A stretch of 64,000 nucleotides of DNA from Dactylosporangium fulvum. Its GTDB lineage: Bacteria > Actinomycetota > Actinomycetes > Mycobacteriales > Micromonosporaceae. Shown here in pieces: positions 47,511 to 56,562 of this stretch. A program made the translations under genes and the position numbers. The notes below the pieces were generated by a model that saw only the letters and a list, made by a program, of their open reading frames with translations, was not told the DNA's origin and ran no database searches. The stretch is from contig NZ_CP073720.1 in NCBI RefSeq assembly GCF_025137375.1, positions 10,378,501-10,442,500 on the forward strand. The letters run 5' to 3'. The stretch's first letter is position 1, and each line of letters starts with the position of its first letter.

Positions 47511-47524
47511 TCGCCCCGATCGTC

Positions 47525-47556
47525 AGCGGCCCGGGCGTTCTCGCGTCCGGGCCGCT
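47525..47556 (+). terminator. Terminator of LppU-like gene
   Basis: AGCGGCCCGG (47525-47534) and CCGGGCCGCT (47547-47556), 12-base loop, 15 bp after the stop, followed by CCGTTTC. Confidence 0.8.
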
Positions 47557-47697
47557 CCGTTTCGCTCGACGACCCGCCTGGCTGCGATTTCTCGGACACG
47601 ACCCCCTGTGTTTTGTGGCGGAGTAGGGTTGTAGTACATTCGTTCGAGCCGGAGTGCGGCCCTCGATGCCGCATTATTGGGCTTTCTTGCACCCACA

Positions 47698-47770
47698 CTA
47701 GAAAACGCTAGAAAGACCACGACACGCCGTAGAGGTTCTTCTACGCGGTTCTAGCTCCTGGGCTAGAAAC
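47698..47770 (+). promoter_or_regulatory. Cluster of CTAGAAA boxes upstream of AAA ATPase
   Basis: CTAGAAA at 47698 and 47708 (10 bp apart, direct), TTCTAG at 47749 and CTAGAA at 47763 (inverted, 8-bp spacer), plus CGTAGA-N6-TCTACG at 47728-47745. CTAG is rare in high-GC DNA, so four in 75 bp points to a multi-site operator. A TTGCAC 16 bp before TAGAAA could be the core promoter, with the boxes over it. Confidence 0.5.
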
Positions 47771-47787
47771 GCCGATACTGTGCGATC

Positions 47788-48996
47788 GTGGATCCGGTTC
47801 GCAACCCGTATGCGCCCGGTGCCGGGCAGCGTCCGCCCGAGCTCGCCGGCCGCGACCGCGAGCTGCACGCCTTTGAAGTGGTCCTCGAGCGGATCGCCCG
47901 CGGGCGGCCGGAGCGGTCTCTCGTGCTCACCGGCCTGCGTGGCGTCGGCAAGACCGTGCTGCTCAACACGCTGCGATCGCAGGCGATCTCCCGGCTCTGG
48001 GGCACCGGCAAGATCGAAGCCCGGCCCGACGAGTCGCTGCGCCGCCCCGTGTCGGCGGCGCTGCACATGGCGATCCGTGAGCTCGCGCCGCATCACCGGG
48101 CGCCGGACCGGATCGACGAGTTCCTCGGGGTGCTGAAGGCGTTCGCGATGCGCGAGGATCCGCGCAAGCCGCCGTCCAAGTTGCGGGACCGGTGGCAGCC
48201 GGGCATCGACGTGCCGCCGTCGACCGGGCGAGCCGACTCGGGCGACATCGAGATCGACCTGGTCGAGCTGTTCACGGACGCGGCGAGTGTGGCCATGGAC
48301 GTGGGCACGGGCGTGGCGCTGTTCATCGACGAGATGCAGGACCTGACGGCCGACGACGTGTCGGCGCTGTGCGCCGCGTGCCACGAGTTGTCGCAGACGG
48401 GCGCGCCGCTGATCGTGGTCGGCGCCGGCCTGCCACACCTGCCAGCGCTGCTGTCGGCCTCGAAGTCGTACTCGGAGCGCCTCTTCCGGTATCAGCGGAT
48501 CGACCGGCTGGACCGGCTCGCGGCGGACCTGGCATTAACGGCGCCGGCGCAGCGGGAGGAGGTGGAATACGAAGAGAAGGCCCTCGACGCCTTGTATGAC
48601 GCTTCGGGCGGCTACCCGTATTTCGTCCAGGCCTACGGCAAGGCGACCTGGGACCACGCGCCGCGCTCCCCGATCACCGCGGCCGACGTGCGGGTCGCGG
48701 CTCCCGAGGCGGAGGCCGAGCTGGCGGTGGGGTTCTTCGGCTCCCGCTACGAACGGGCGACCCCGGCCGAGCGCGAATACATGCGCACGATGGCGACCCT
48801 GCTCCCCGCCGTTGACGTCTCGGAGGCGGTGCCGACGGCTGAGATCGCCAAGACCCTGGGCCGCCGCCCGGCGAGCCTCTCCCCGGCGCGGGACGCACTG
48901 ATCAAGAAGGGCCTGATCTACTCGGGCGAACGCGGGACGGTGGCCTTCACGGTTCCCCATTTCGCCCGCTACCTGCGCACCCAGCCGTCAGAGTGA
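47788..48996 (+). CDS. Orphan AAA/ORC-Cdc6-like ATP-binding protein
   Basis: 402 aa. FAGRDREL-type N-terminus (LAGRDRELHAFEV), Walker A TGLRGVGKTVLLN (about 46), Walker B VALFIDEMQDL (about 176), sensor-1 LIVVGAGLPHLP, then a winged-helix C-terminus (TAEIAKTLGRRPASLSPARDALIKKGLIYS). This build is shared by STAND/ORC-type ATPases found as regulators or plasmid/defence proteins. GTG at 47788. Residue 250 is encoded by TTA, a rare codon here. Function unknown; CTAG-box promoter. Confidence 0.85.
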   Translation: MDPVRNPYAPGAGQRPPELAGRDRELHAFEVVLERIARGRPERSLVLTGLRGVGKTVLLNTLRSQAISRLWGTGKIEARPDESLRRPVSAALHMAIRELAPHHRAPDRIDEFLGVLKAFAMREDPRKPPSKLRDRWQPGIDVPPSTGRADSGDIEIDLVELFTDAASVAMDVGTGVALFIDEMQDLTADDVSALCAACHELSQTGAPLIVVGAGLPHLPALLSASKSYSERLFRYQRIDRLDRLAADLALTAPAQREEVEYEEKALDALYDASGGYPYFVQAYGKATWDHAPRSPITAADVRVAAPEAEAELAVGFFGSRYERATPAEREYMRTMATLLPAVDVSEAVPTAEIAKTLGRRPASLSPARDALIKKGLIYSGERGTVAFTVPHFARYLRTQPSE

Positions 48997-49083
48997 TCCC
49001 GGATCCCCAGCCACCCCGAGGTTGTGCGCCTGCTGCTCGTTGTCGCGACCTCGAGCCTCACGGATCACGCAGCCGAATGTGGT

Positions 49084-50247
49084 TCATGACTTGGTGCGCT
49101 CGATGATCGAGCGCAGGTCGCGGCGTTCGATCGCCGCCGCCATCAGCTCGGGGAACACGTCCGGCGTGCAGGCGAACGCCGGAACGCCCAGCGCCGCCAG
49201 GGCCGCGGCGTTTTCGTGGTCGTAGTCCGGAGCGCCCTCGTCCGAGAGGGCCAGCAGGGTGATGACCTGGACGCCCGAGGCGGTCATGGCGGCCACGCGG
49301 CGCAGCATCTCGTCCCGTACGCCTCCCTCGTAAAGGTCGCTGATCAGCACGAAGATGGTGTCCCGCGGTCGGGTGATGAGCTGCTGGCCGTAGGCGATCG
49401 CGCGATTGATGTCGGTGCCGCCGCCGAGCTGCGTGCCGAACAGCACGTCGACCGGATCGGCGAGGCGGTCGGTCAGGTCGACGACCGCGGTGTCGAAGAC
49501 GACGAGGGAGGTCTTCAGGGAACGCATCGATGCCAGTACTGCCGCGAAGACCCCTGAATAGACGACCGATGCCGCCATCGAACCGGACTGGTCGACGCAC
49601 AACACGATGTCACGCTGCACCGACTGCGCTCGGCGGCCGTAGCCGATGAGCCGCTCCGGCACCACCGTGCGGTGCTCGACCTGGTAGTGCTTGAGGTTGG
49701 CGCGGATCGTTTTGTCCCAGTCGATGTTGTGGTGGCGCGGCCGGCTGGTCCGCGCGGCACGGTTGAGCGCGCCGCTCAGCGCGGTGCGGGTCGGCTGCGC
49801 GACGCGCCGCTCCAGCTCGGCGACGACCTTCGCGACGACCTTGCGGGCGGCACGCTTGCTCTTGTCGGGCATGACCCGGTTGAGCGACAGCAGCGTGCCG
49901 ACCAGGTGTACGTCGGGCTCGACCGCGTCGAGCATCTCGGGCTCGAGCAGCAGCCGGGTCAGGTTGAGCCGCTCGATGGCGTCGGCCTGCATGACCTGCA
50001 CGACGGTCGAGGGGAAGTACTTGCGGATGTCGCCGAGCCAGCGCGCCACACGTGGTGCCGACGCGCCGAGGCCGGCGCCGCGCTGGACCGGCGTGCCGTC
50101 GCCGGCGTTGTCGTAGAGCGCGCCGAGTGCCGCGTCGACGGCGACGTCGTCGCCGCTCAGGCCATAGCCGGTGCCCTCCGCGTCCGGCGCGCCGCCGAGC
50201 GCGAGCCGCCAGCGGCGGAGGCGCTCGTCGCCGTCATCCGGTGACAT
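49084..50247 (-). CDS. VWA-domain protein of the MoxR cluster
   Basis: 387 aa. N-terminal half helical (SAPRVARWLGDIRKYFPSTVVQ...); C-terminal von Willebrand A domain with an intact MIDAS: VDQSGSMAASV (DxSxS), LGGGTDINRA (Thr), ISDLYEGG (Asp). No signal or membrane segment, so cytosolic. MoxR ATPases usually act on VWA proteins, inserting metal or remodelling targets. ATG at 50247 overlaps the DUF5682 stop by 14 bases; last gene of five overlapping genes. Confidence 0.9.
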   Translation of the reverse strand: MSPDDGDERLRRWRLALGGAPDAEGTGYGLSGDDVAVDAALGALYDNAGDGTPVQRGAGLGASAPRVARWLGDIRKYFPSTVVQVMQADAIERLNLTRLLLEPEMLDAVEPDVHLVGTLLSLNRVMPDKSKRAARKVVAKVVAELERRVAQPTRTALSGALNRAARTSRPRHHNIDWDKTIRANLKHYQVEHRTVVPERLIGYGRRAQSVQRDIVLCVDQSGSMAASVVYSGVFAAVLASMRSLKTSLVVFDTAVVDLTDRLADPVDVLFGTQLGGGTDINRAIAYGQQLITRPRDTIFVLISDLYEGGVRDEMLRRVAAMTASGVQVITLLALSDEGAPDYDHENAAALAALGVPAFACTPDVFPELMAAAIERRDLRSIIERTKS

Positions 50248-52504
50248 GCAATTCCTTCCCGAGCAGCTTGGTGACCACGGGCAGCAGCAGCGCGCCGCGA
50301 TCGGGGTCGATCAGGTCGTCGGGTTCGCTGCGGCGCCGGGCGCCGGTGGTGTCGATCGTGGCGGCACGTTCGCCGATCATGCGGCGCTGCGGGGCGGGAT
50401 AGCCGCTGAAGGTGCGCCGCAGCAGGGGCAGCACCTCAACAAACGCCTCCGCCGGGATGCCGGTGAGCCAGGCGTCGACGAGGCCCAGGAGGCGCTCGTC
50501 GTGGACCAGCAGCAACCCGTCGCCGGCGAGGAAGCCCTCGATCCAGGCGGCGGCACGGGCGACGGGAACACCCACGGTCAGCACCAGCGCCATCCGGACG
50601 CGGATCTCCTCGGCGTCGACGGTGCCGACGTCCAGCAGCAGGCGGCTCGTCCGGCCGGCGAGCAGGCCGTGCAGGTCGTCGCGGGTGGACAGGCCGCCGA
50701 GGACCGCCTGCCAGCGCGCGCCGGCGTCCGCGTCGTCGACCAGGGCCAGTGCGCCGTGCACGCCGTCGATGCGGTCGCGCATCACCGCCGCGGCCGTGTC
50801 GTCGAGGCCGCCGACCACGGCCGGCAGGCCGACGCAGATGCGGGTGATCATGCCGAAGGTGACCGATCGCAACGACGAGAGGTCGGTGCCGCGCACGTCG
50901 CCGTAGCGCAGCGTGCGTGCGAGCGCCGGCAGCGCGTCCATCAAGTGCGCGACATCGGCGTCGAGCGCCATCCGCTCGTCGAGCGCGTCGAGCACGCCGG
51001 GCAGCGCGGTCGGCAGGTCGGCCAGCAGGCAGCGCTCCACCAGCGTGGTCACGTCGGCGAGGGTCTCCGCGGCGGCGGCCTGCTCGGCGACCCGGGCGGT
51101 CGCCGCTTCCAGCACGGTCGTGCCGTAGGCCCCGGCCTCGATCAGGTCGACCTCGAACTCGGGCTGCCAGGCGATCTCCCACTCTTCGCGGAAGGTGCCC
51201 TTGCCCTTCGCCCCGGCGAGGACCTTGCCCCACTCGACCCCGAGCAGGCGCAGCCGGTGCAGCAGCCGGCTGCGCTCCAGGTCGAAGGTCTGGCGCAGGT
51301 CGAGCCGGAGCTCGCGGCGCTCGACCTTCGGCGGCAGCCGCAGCCGGCGTTGGCTGCTCGCGACGTCGCGCGAGATCGGCACCGAAGGCGTCTTGTCCGG
51401 CACCCGTCCGAGCCGGTCGCCGACGACGAGCCGCCGGTTGATCAGGCCGAGCCGCAGGTCGTCGCCGTCACACAGGACAGCGTGGGCGGCGTCGGTGACC
51501 TCGGCGAGCCCGGCCAGCGGCCGGCCGCGCATGGTGGCGAGCGCCTCGGCGAGCCGGGTGGCCTCGATGACGTGGGCGCTGGACACGGGCACACCGTCCT
51601 TGCGCAGGACGCCGGCGGCCTTGACCAGCCACCGCTCGATGACGTGGCGGTCGACAGCGGTGAACAGGTGGTGGTACCAGCCGGGGGATCGGACCCCGGC
51701 GCCATACCCCTGCCAGGAGGCGAGCCGAGCGTGGGTCCACGGGACCCAGGTCATCGACACCTTGACCTTGGGCAACCCCTTGAGCACGGCGGCGTCGGCC
51801 GACGCGCTCGGCAGCGGGGCGGTCAGGGCGGGCACGTGCCAGGCACCGCAGATGACGGCGACCCGCTCGTGCTCCTTGAGCGCCGCCCGCAACGCGACGC
51901 GCATGTGGGCCTCGCGCCGCTCCTCGTCGACCCGCTCGGCCTCCGGCGGCTCCGGCGCGTGGGCCCGCACGACGGTCATGGCCTCGGCGATCGCGGCGAA
52001 CGGCGCGGCGGCGGCACGCAACTCGTCGACGTCGGGCGAGGCCTCGTCCCGGCGGTGCTCGACGACGTCCTCCCACCAGCGCTCCGGGTCGTCGTAGCCG
52101 GCGGCCTCCGCCAGCGCGCCGATCGGGTCGACGCGCACGGCGTCGTCCGCCGGCGTCGGGGCCGCCGGGGTGCTGCTGGCCAGGCGCACGGCGGCCGGCA
52201 GGTCGATGAAGCGGACCGGCACCTCCCGGGCCACCGCCCAACGGATCGCCTGCCACTCCGGGGAGAACTCGGCGAACGGCCAGAACGAGGCGCGCAGCTT
52301 CGGGTCGGGGTTGTCGGCGGGGTAGGCCAGCAGCGCCACCGGGGCGCGCATGTCCTCGTCACCCGCGATCGGCACCAGCGGATCGGCCTCCGGCGGGCCC
52401 TCGATGAGCACGATCTCGGGCTGGAACGCGGCCAGCGCCCGCCGTACGGCCCGGGCCGAGCCGGGGCCGTGGTGGCGCACGCCGAGCAGCAGTGGCTCAC
52501 TCAC
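50234..52504 (-). CDS. DUF5682 family protein
   Basis: 756-aa soluble protein. N-terminal LLGVRHHGPGSARAV and IVLIEGPPEADPL, with a later VAVICGAWHVPALT, form a GxxHH...ExP...GxxH pattern reminiscent of TraB/PrgY/EreA-type hydrolases (inference). The remainder is helical with LLRRLRLLGVEWGKVL and many short helices. GTG at 52504 overlaps the MoxR stop by 8 bases. No signal peptide. Role unknown; sits between the ATPase and the VWA gene. Confidence 0.8.
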   Translation of the reverse strand: MSEPLLLGVRHHGPGSARAVRRALAAFQPEIVLIEGPPEADPLVPIAGDEDMRAPVALLAYPADNPDPKLRASFWPFAEFSPEWQAIRWAVAREVPVRFIDLPAAVRLASSTPAAPTPADDAVRVDPIGALAEAAGYDDPERWWEDVVEHRRDEASPDVDELRAAAAPFAAIAEAMTVVRAHAPEPPEAERVDEERREAHMRVALRAALKEHERVAVICGAWHVPALTAPLPSASADAAVLKGLPKVKVSMTWVPWTHARLASWQGYGAGVRSPGWYHHLFTAVDRHVIERWLVKAAGVLRKDGVPVSSAHVIEATRLAEALATMRGRPLAGLAEVTDAAHAVLCDGDDLRLGLINRRLVVGDRLGRVPDKTPSVPISRDVASSQRRLRLPPKVERRELRLDLRQTFDLERSRLLHRLRLLGVEWGKVLAGAKGKGTFREEWEIAWQPEFEVDLIEAGAYGTTVLEAATARVAEQAAAAETLADVTTLVERCLLADLPTALPGVLDALDERMALDADVAHLMDALPALARTLRYGDVRGTDLSSLRSVTFGMITRICVGLPAVVGGLDDTAAAVMRDRIDGVHGALALVDDADAGARWQAVLGGLSTRDDLHGLLAGRTSRLLLDVGTVDAEEIRVRMALVLTVGVPVARAAAWIEGFLAGDGLLLVHDERLLGLVDAWLTGIPAEAFVEVLPLLRRTFSGYPAPQRRMIGERAATIDTTGARRRSEPDDLIDPDRGALLLPVVTKLLGKELHVTG

Positions 52505-53627
52505 CGCGGCGGGCCGCCCGGTAGAAGTCGCGCCAACCCTCGCGCTCGCGGATCACCGTCTCGAGGTACTCCTGCCAGACGACCTGGTCGGAGACCGGGT
52601 CCTTCACGACGGCGCCGAGGATGCCGGCGGCGACGTCGCCGGCGCGCAGGACCCCGTCGCCGAAGTGGGCGGCGAGCGCCATGCCGTTGGTGACCACGGA
52701 GATCGCCTCGGCCGTCGACAGAGTGCCGCTCGGCGACTTGAGCTTGGTGCGGCCGTCCTCGGTGACGCCGTTGCGCAGCTCCCGGAAGACGGTGACCACC
52801 CGGCGGATCTCGTCGACGGCCGGTGGCAGCTCGGGCAGCTCGAGGGCCTTGCCGAGCGCGGCGACACGACGGGCGACGATGTCGACCTCCTCCTCGACCC
52901 CGGCGGGCACCGGCAGCACCACGGTGTTGAACCGGCGGCGCAGCGCGGAGGACAGCTCGTTGACGCCGCGGTCGCGGTCGTTGGCGGTGGCGATGACGTT
53001 GAACCCCTTGCGGGCCTGGACCTCCTCGCCCAGCTCCGGCACCGGCAACGTCTTCTCCGACAGGATCGTGATGAGCGTGTCCTGGACGTCGGACGGCACG
53101 CGTGTCAGCTCCTCGATGCGGGCGATCCGCCCGTCGGCCATGGCCCGCAGGACCGGGCTCGGCACCAGCGCGGCGCGGGACGGGCCCTCGGCGAGCAGGC
53201 GGGCATAGTTCCACCCGTAGCGGATCGCCTCTTCAGGGGTGCCGGCGGTGCCCTGGACGAGCAGCGTCGAGTCGCCGCTGATCGCGGCGGACAGGTGCTC
53301 CGAGACCCAGGTCTTGGCGGTGCCGGGCACACCGAGCAGCAGCAGTGCACGGTCGGTGGCGAGCGTGGCGACCGCGACCTCCATCAGGCGGCGCGGCCCG
53401 ACGTACTTCGGCACGATCACGGTGCCGTCGGCAGCCTCGCCGCCCAGCAGGTAGGTGACGACGGCGGCGGGGGAGAGTCGCCAGCCCGGTGGGCGCGGGC
53501 GGTCGTCACCGGCGACCAGGACAGCCAGCTCGGCGGCGAACTCGTCCTCGGCGTGCCGCCGCTGCACCGACTCGGCGACGGGCGCGCCGTCCACGTGTGC
53601 GGCAGTGACATCGACTGTGCTGGTCAC
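52497..53627 (-). CDS. MoxR-type AAA+ ATPase
   Basis: 376 aa. Walker A LLLGVPGTAKTW (about 98), ARIEELTRVPSDVQDTLITILSEK (Walker B and arm, with EE), FNVIATANDRDRGVNELSSALRRRFN (sensor 1 and Arg finger), VLPVPAGVEEEVDIV lid. GTG at 53627 with GAGGAG upstream, overlapping the DUF5691 stop (GTGA). An ATPase that probably acts on the VWA/DUF5682 partner. Confidence 0.92.
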   Translation of the reverse strand: MTSTVDVTAAHVDGAPVAESVQRRHAEDEFAAELAVLVAGDDRPRPPGWRLSPAAVVTYLLGGEAADGTVIVPKYVGPRRLMEVAVATLATDRALLLLGVPGTAKTWVSEHLSAAISGDSTLLVQGTAGTPEEAIRYGWNYARLLAEGPSRAALVPSPVLRAMADGRIARIEELTRVPSDVQDTLITILSEKTLPVPELGEEVQARKGFNVIATANDRDRGVNELSSALRRRFNTVVLPVPAGVEEEVDIVARRVAALGKALELPELPPAVDEIRRVVTVFRELRNGVTEDGRTKLKSPSGTLSTAEAISVVTNGMALAAHFGDGVLRAGDVAAGILGAVVKDPVSDQVVWQEYLETVIREREGWRDFYRAARRGE

Positions 53628-55153
53628 GCGAGCTCCTCGAGCATGTCGTGGCGGAACCGGAGAGTGTCGGCGAAGCGGCCGACGATGGAGGACATCGGGT
53701 CGTCGGAGGGCAGGCCGGTGGCGAGCGCGGTGGCCCGCCCGGCGGTGTCGGCGGGCAGCCGCAGGGCGGCCAGCTCGCACAGCCCCGCGAGGCGCCAGCC
53801 GGCCGACCGCCGGCCGCCGAGGTCGTCGAGGGCGGCGAACACGGCCTCGACGAGCGCCGACGGCCACGGCCGGGGGCACAGCTCCAGCACGTGCTCGACG
53901 CCGACCGCGGCGGCGCCGACAAGACCGCGGCGCAGCACCTCGACGGCGATCGTGGACAGCGCCTCGGAGGGCAGTGCGTCATACAGCGCCTCGAGCAGCA
54001 GCCGGTCGTCGGGGCGCCCGCCCGCGGCGACCTCCTCGGTGAGCTGCTCGGTCAGCGCGGTCGCCCACCGCGGCTCGCGCTGTGCGGCGGCGGCCCGGGC
54101 CAGCCCGCGGCGCACAACAGCGGCCCACTCGTCGGTGACGGGCAGGCGCAGGAACTCCTCGGGCTCGCCCCAGACCCGCAGCGGGGTGCGGGTGAGCAGC
54201 TCTTCCAGCCACCAGGCGCGCTCGCCGACCCCGGCGGGCGGGCGGGGCGCGATGCCGTCGCGGCGCATGCCCTTGTCGCAGGTGGTGGGCGGGTTGATCA
54301 GGATGCGGCCGCCGCTGACGCGCACGCAGGCGGCCGACCGCTCGGTCATCCGTTGCGCGTAGGCGCTGTCGGGCAGCAGGGCGAGCAACTCGACCGCCGC
54401 CACCCGGACCTCCTTGCGCCGGTCGTCGAGGCCCGTCTCCAGCAGCGGCTCGTCGCCGGTGGTCAGGCCGGTGGCGAGCGCGCCGAGCAACGCGGCCCGG
54501 TCCTCCGGCGTCTCGGCCTGCCACGCGGCGGCGAGCAGGTCGCGGGCCTTGACGGGGTCGCGGCGGCGCAGCGCGGTGAGATAGCCGACGCGGCGCCCGA
54601 TGGCGCCGAGCTCCCACACTGCGGGGTCGTCGGCCGGCGCGTCGACGGCGGCGGCGCCAAGGTAACTCCAGTCCGGCCGCTGCGCGGCCAGCCATGCGAT
54701 GCGCGGCCCACCGGCGGCGGCGATGAGCGGCCGGAGGGCACGGTGCCGGCGGCCGATCTCCAGCAGGGCGGGCAGCAGCTCGCCGGGCACGCGCCGGCCG
54801 TGGACGGCGCCGAGCCACTCGGCCAGCAGTTCGAGGCGCCCGTCGGCATCGCGGACCGGCACGGCGTTGCTGGTGCCGTAGCCGACCGCGTCGACGGCGA
54901 GCAGGTCGGCGGCCCGCGCGGCGGCTGGCCAGGACACGAGCGGGATGCCGGAGTCGTCGGGCGCGGGCTCGGGCAGCTCCAGGCCGCTGCGCGGGGCGAC
55001 GCCCGCCCGCCGGTACAGCGTCAGGGCCCCAGCGGCGTCGAGCAGTGCCTCGGCCGGGTCGTCGGCGGTGGAGACGGCGGGCGGCAGCGTGCGCCGCTGG
55101 GTGCCGACCAGCGCTGTGGCCAGCACGTCGCTCCATTCGGGCAGGCGGGTCAC
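53624..55153 (-). CDS. DUF5691 family protein
   Basis: 509 aa, soluble, with HEAT-like helical repeats (LLGALATGLTTGDEPLLETGLDDRRKEVRVAAVELLALLP and similar). VTRLPEWSDVLATALVGTQRR opens it. It contains a block RILINPPTTCDKGMRRDGI. Start GTG at 55153 overlaps the SWIM-gene stop (GTGA). Function unknown; the HEAT-type scaffold suggests a protein- or nucleic-acid-binding subunit. Confidence 0.85.
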   Translation of the reverse strand: MTRLPEWSDVLATALVGTQRRTLPPAVSTADDPAEALLDAAGALTLYRRAGVAPRSGLELPEPAPDDSGIPLVSWPAAARAADLLAVDAVGYGTSNAVPVRDADGRLELLAEWLGAVHGRRVPGELLPALLEIGRRHRALRPLIAAAGGPRIAWLAAQRPDWSYLGAAAVDAPADDPAVWELGAIGRRVGYLTALRRRDPVKARDLLAAAWQAETPEDRAALLGALATGLTTGDEPLLETGLDDRRKEVRVAAVELLALLPDSAYAQRMTERSAACVRVSGGRILINPPTTCDKGMRRDGIAPRPPAGVGERAWWLEELLTRTPLRVWGEPEEFLRLPVTDEWAAVVRRGLARAAAAQREPRWATALTEQLTEEVAAGGRPDDRLLLEALYDALPSEALSTIAVEVLRRGLVGAAAVGVEHVLELCPRPWPSALVEAVFAALDDLGGRRSAGWRLAGLCELAALRLPADTAGRATALATGLPSDDPMSSIVGRFADTLRFRHDMLEELA

Positions 55154-56508
55154 AGCCGCACCAACCGGCGGTCGGACCAGACGCCCAGGGGCCGGACGCC
55201 ACCCGCGGACCATTCGGCGGTGACGGTGGCGGGCCGGCCCGCGGTCACCGCGACGAGGCGCCAGGGCTCGCCGGTGGCCGGATCGAGCGGCAGCCCGTTG
55301 CCGTCGGCGTCGGCGAGCAGCCATGCGGCGCCGTCGCGGACCGGGGTGACCGCGTCGAGCACCATCGGCCAGTAGTCGAGCCACGGGTCACCGGCCAGCG
55401 CCTCGGCATGGGCGCGCAGGTTGACCTCGATGCCCTCGGCACCCGCGACGGCGTGGATGCGCTCGGGTGGCGCGTGCCGCTTGGCGATGAGCGCCCGGGC
55501 CGGCTGGCCGCCGGGATAGAGGCACACGTCGGCGTCGATCTCGGTGCCGGGCAGCAGGTCGATCGGCAGCGACTGCCCGGCGACGGCGAACGACAGCACG
55601 AGCAGCGGGCGGCCGGACGCGACACCGCGCAGCCAGGCGCGGCGGACGGTCAACTGGTCTTCGATCTCGTCCCGGACTCCGTGCACCTGCCAGCGGTCGC
55701 GGACGGTCGGTCCGGCGAGCACGGTCTCGGTGGCGATCGGCAGCCCCACCCGCATGCGGACGCTGGCGGCGAGATCTTCGGGCAGGTCGCCGAGGCGCCG
55801 GTAGCCCCCGATCAGCAGCCGGAGCCGGGCGAGCTCGCCGAGCAGGCGCTCGGGGGAACCGGTCACGGCGGAGGTGCGGCGCAGGATGCCGGCGGCACCG
55901 GTGGCCTGCGCGTCGACCAGCCGGGCGGTCATGGTGTCCCAGTGGGCGTAGCCGTTTTTCGCGACCGTCGCCAGCCCGGCCCGCGCCTGGTCGGTGAGCC
56001 ACCGGTCGAGCTCTTCGAGGCCGGCCGAGATCCGATCGGCACGCCGCGCCTGGGCCTTCTCGCTCGGCACCGCTCGGGTGCCGGATTCACGTGGAACATC
56101 GCCGGCTCGGTCGGCGACCTGCGTGGCCGGGACGCTCCGGGCGGCACGGGCGGCACGGGACGCCTGCCACTCCTGCACCCAGGCGGGCGCCATGGCGTCG
56201 GCGACGCTGCCCGACGCCCAGCGCAGCAACAGCGCCAGGGCGTGCTTGCAGGGCAACTTGCGGCTGGGGCAGGTGCACTTGAACGCCGGCTCGGTGAGAT
56301 CGACGGCGGTCTGGTAGGGCGTCGAGCCGCTGCCCTGGCAGAGCCCCCAGACGGTCGGGGGCAGGTCGTCGTTCGCACTGAGGCCGGTCTCCAACCAGGC
56401 GCGGTCGCCGGCCAGCCCGCGCGCCGCCCGCTGCGCGGACGAGTCGGGTGCCAGTGCCATCACCTGATCGGTCGTCCAGACCGTGGTGACCGTCGTTGTT
56501 TCGGCCAT
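55150..56508 (-). CDS. SWIM zinc-finger protein
   Basis: 452 aa. FKCTCPSRKLPCKHALALLL is a SWIM motif (CxC-x6-CxH), as in MuDR/transposase accessory and Sws1 DNA-binding proteins. The rest is mixed helical, with DRWQVHGVRDEIEDQLTVRRAWLRG. ATG at 56508. First gene of the five-gene unit and divergent from a DoxX gene with 54 bp between starts. Likely nucleic acid- or protein-binding. Confidence 0.88.
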   Translation of the reverse strand: MAETTTVTTVWTTDQVMALAPDSSAQRAARGLAGDRAWLETGLSANDDLPPTVWGLCQGSGSTPYQTAVDLTEPAFKCTCPSRKLPCKHALALLLRWASGSVADAMAPAWVQEWQASRAARAARSVPATQVADRAGDVPRESGTRAVPSEKAQARRADRISAGLEELDRWLTDQARAGLATVAKNGYAHWDTMTARLVDAQATGAAGILRRTSAVTGSPERLLGELARLRLLIGGYRRLGDLPEDLAASVRMRVGLPIATETVLAGPTVRDRWQVHGVRDEIEDQLTVRRAWLRGVASGRPLLVLSFAVAGQSLPIDLLPGTEIDADVCLYPGGQPARALIAKRHAPPERIHAVAGAEGIEVNLRAHAEALAGDPWLDYWPMVLDAVTPVRDGAAWLLADADGNGLPLDPATGEPWRLVAVTAGRPATVTAEWSAGGVRPLGVWSDRRLVRL

Positions 56509-56562
56509 GCTGCCAACCGTAGTGAGGGGGTACGACATTCCGGGGCTGGGTATGAACCGGTC

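Noticed and set aside
49016..49055. Weak CGAGGT/ACCTCG hairpin between AAA gene and VWA gene
   Set aside because: Only 6-bp arms with a long loop; not convincing as a terminator.
50171..52693. 840-codon plus-strand frame over DUF5682
   Set aside because: Antisense shadow; Gln/Arg/Val-Asp-rich, no domain.
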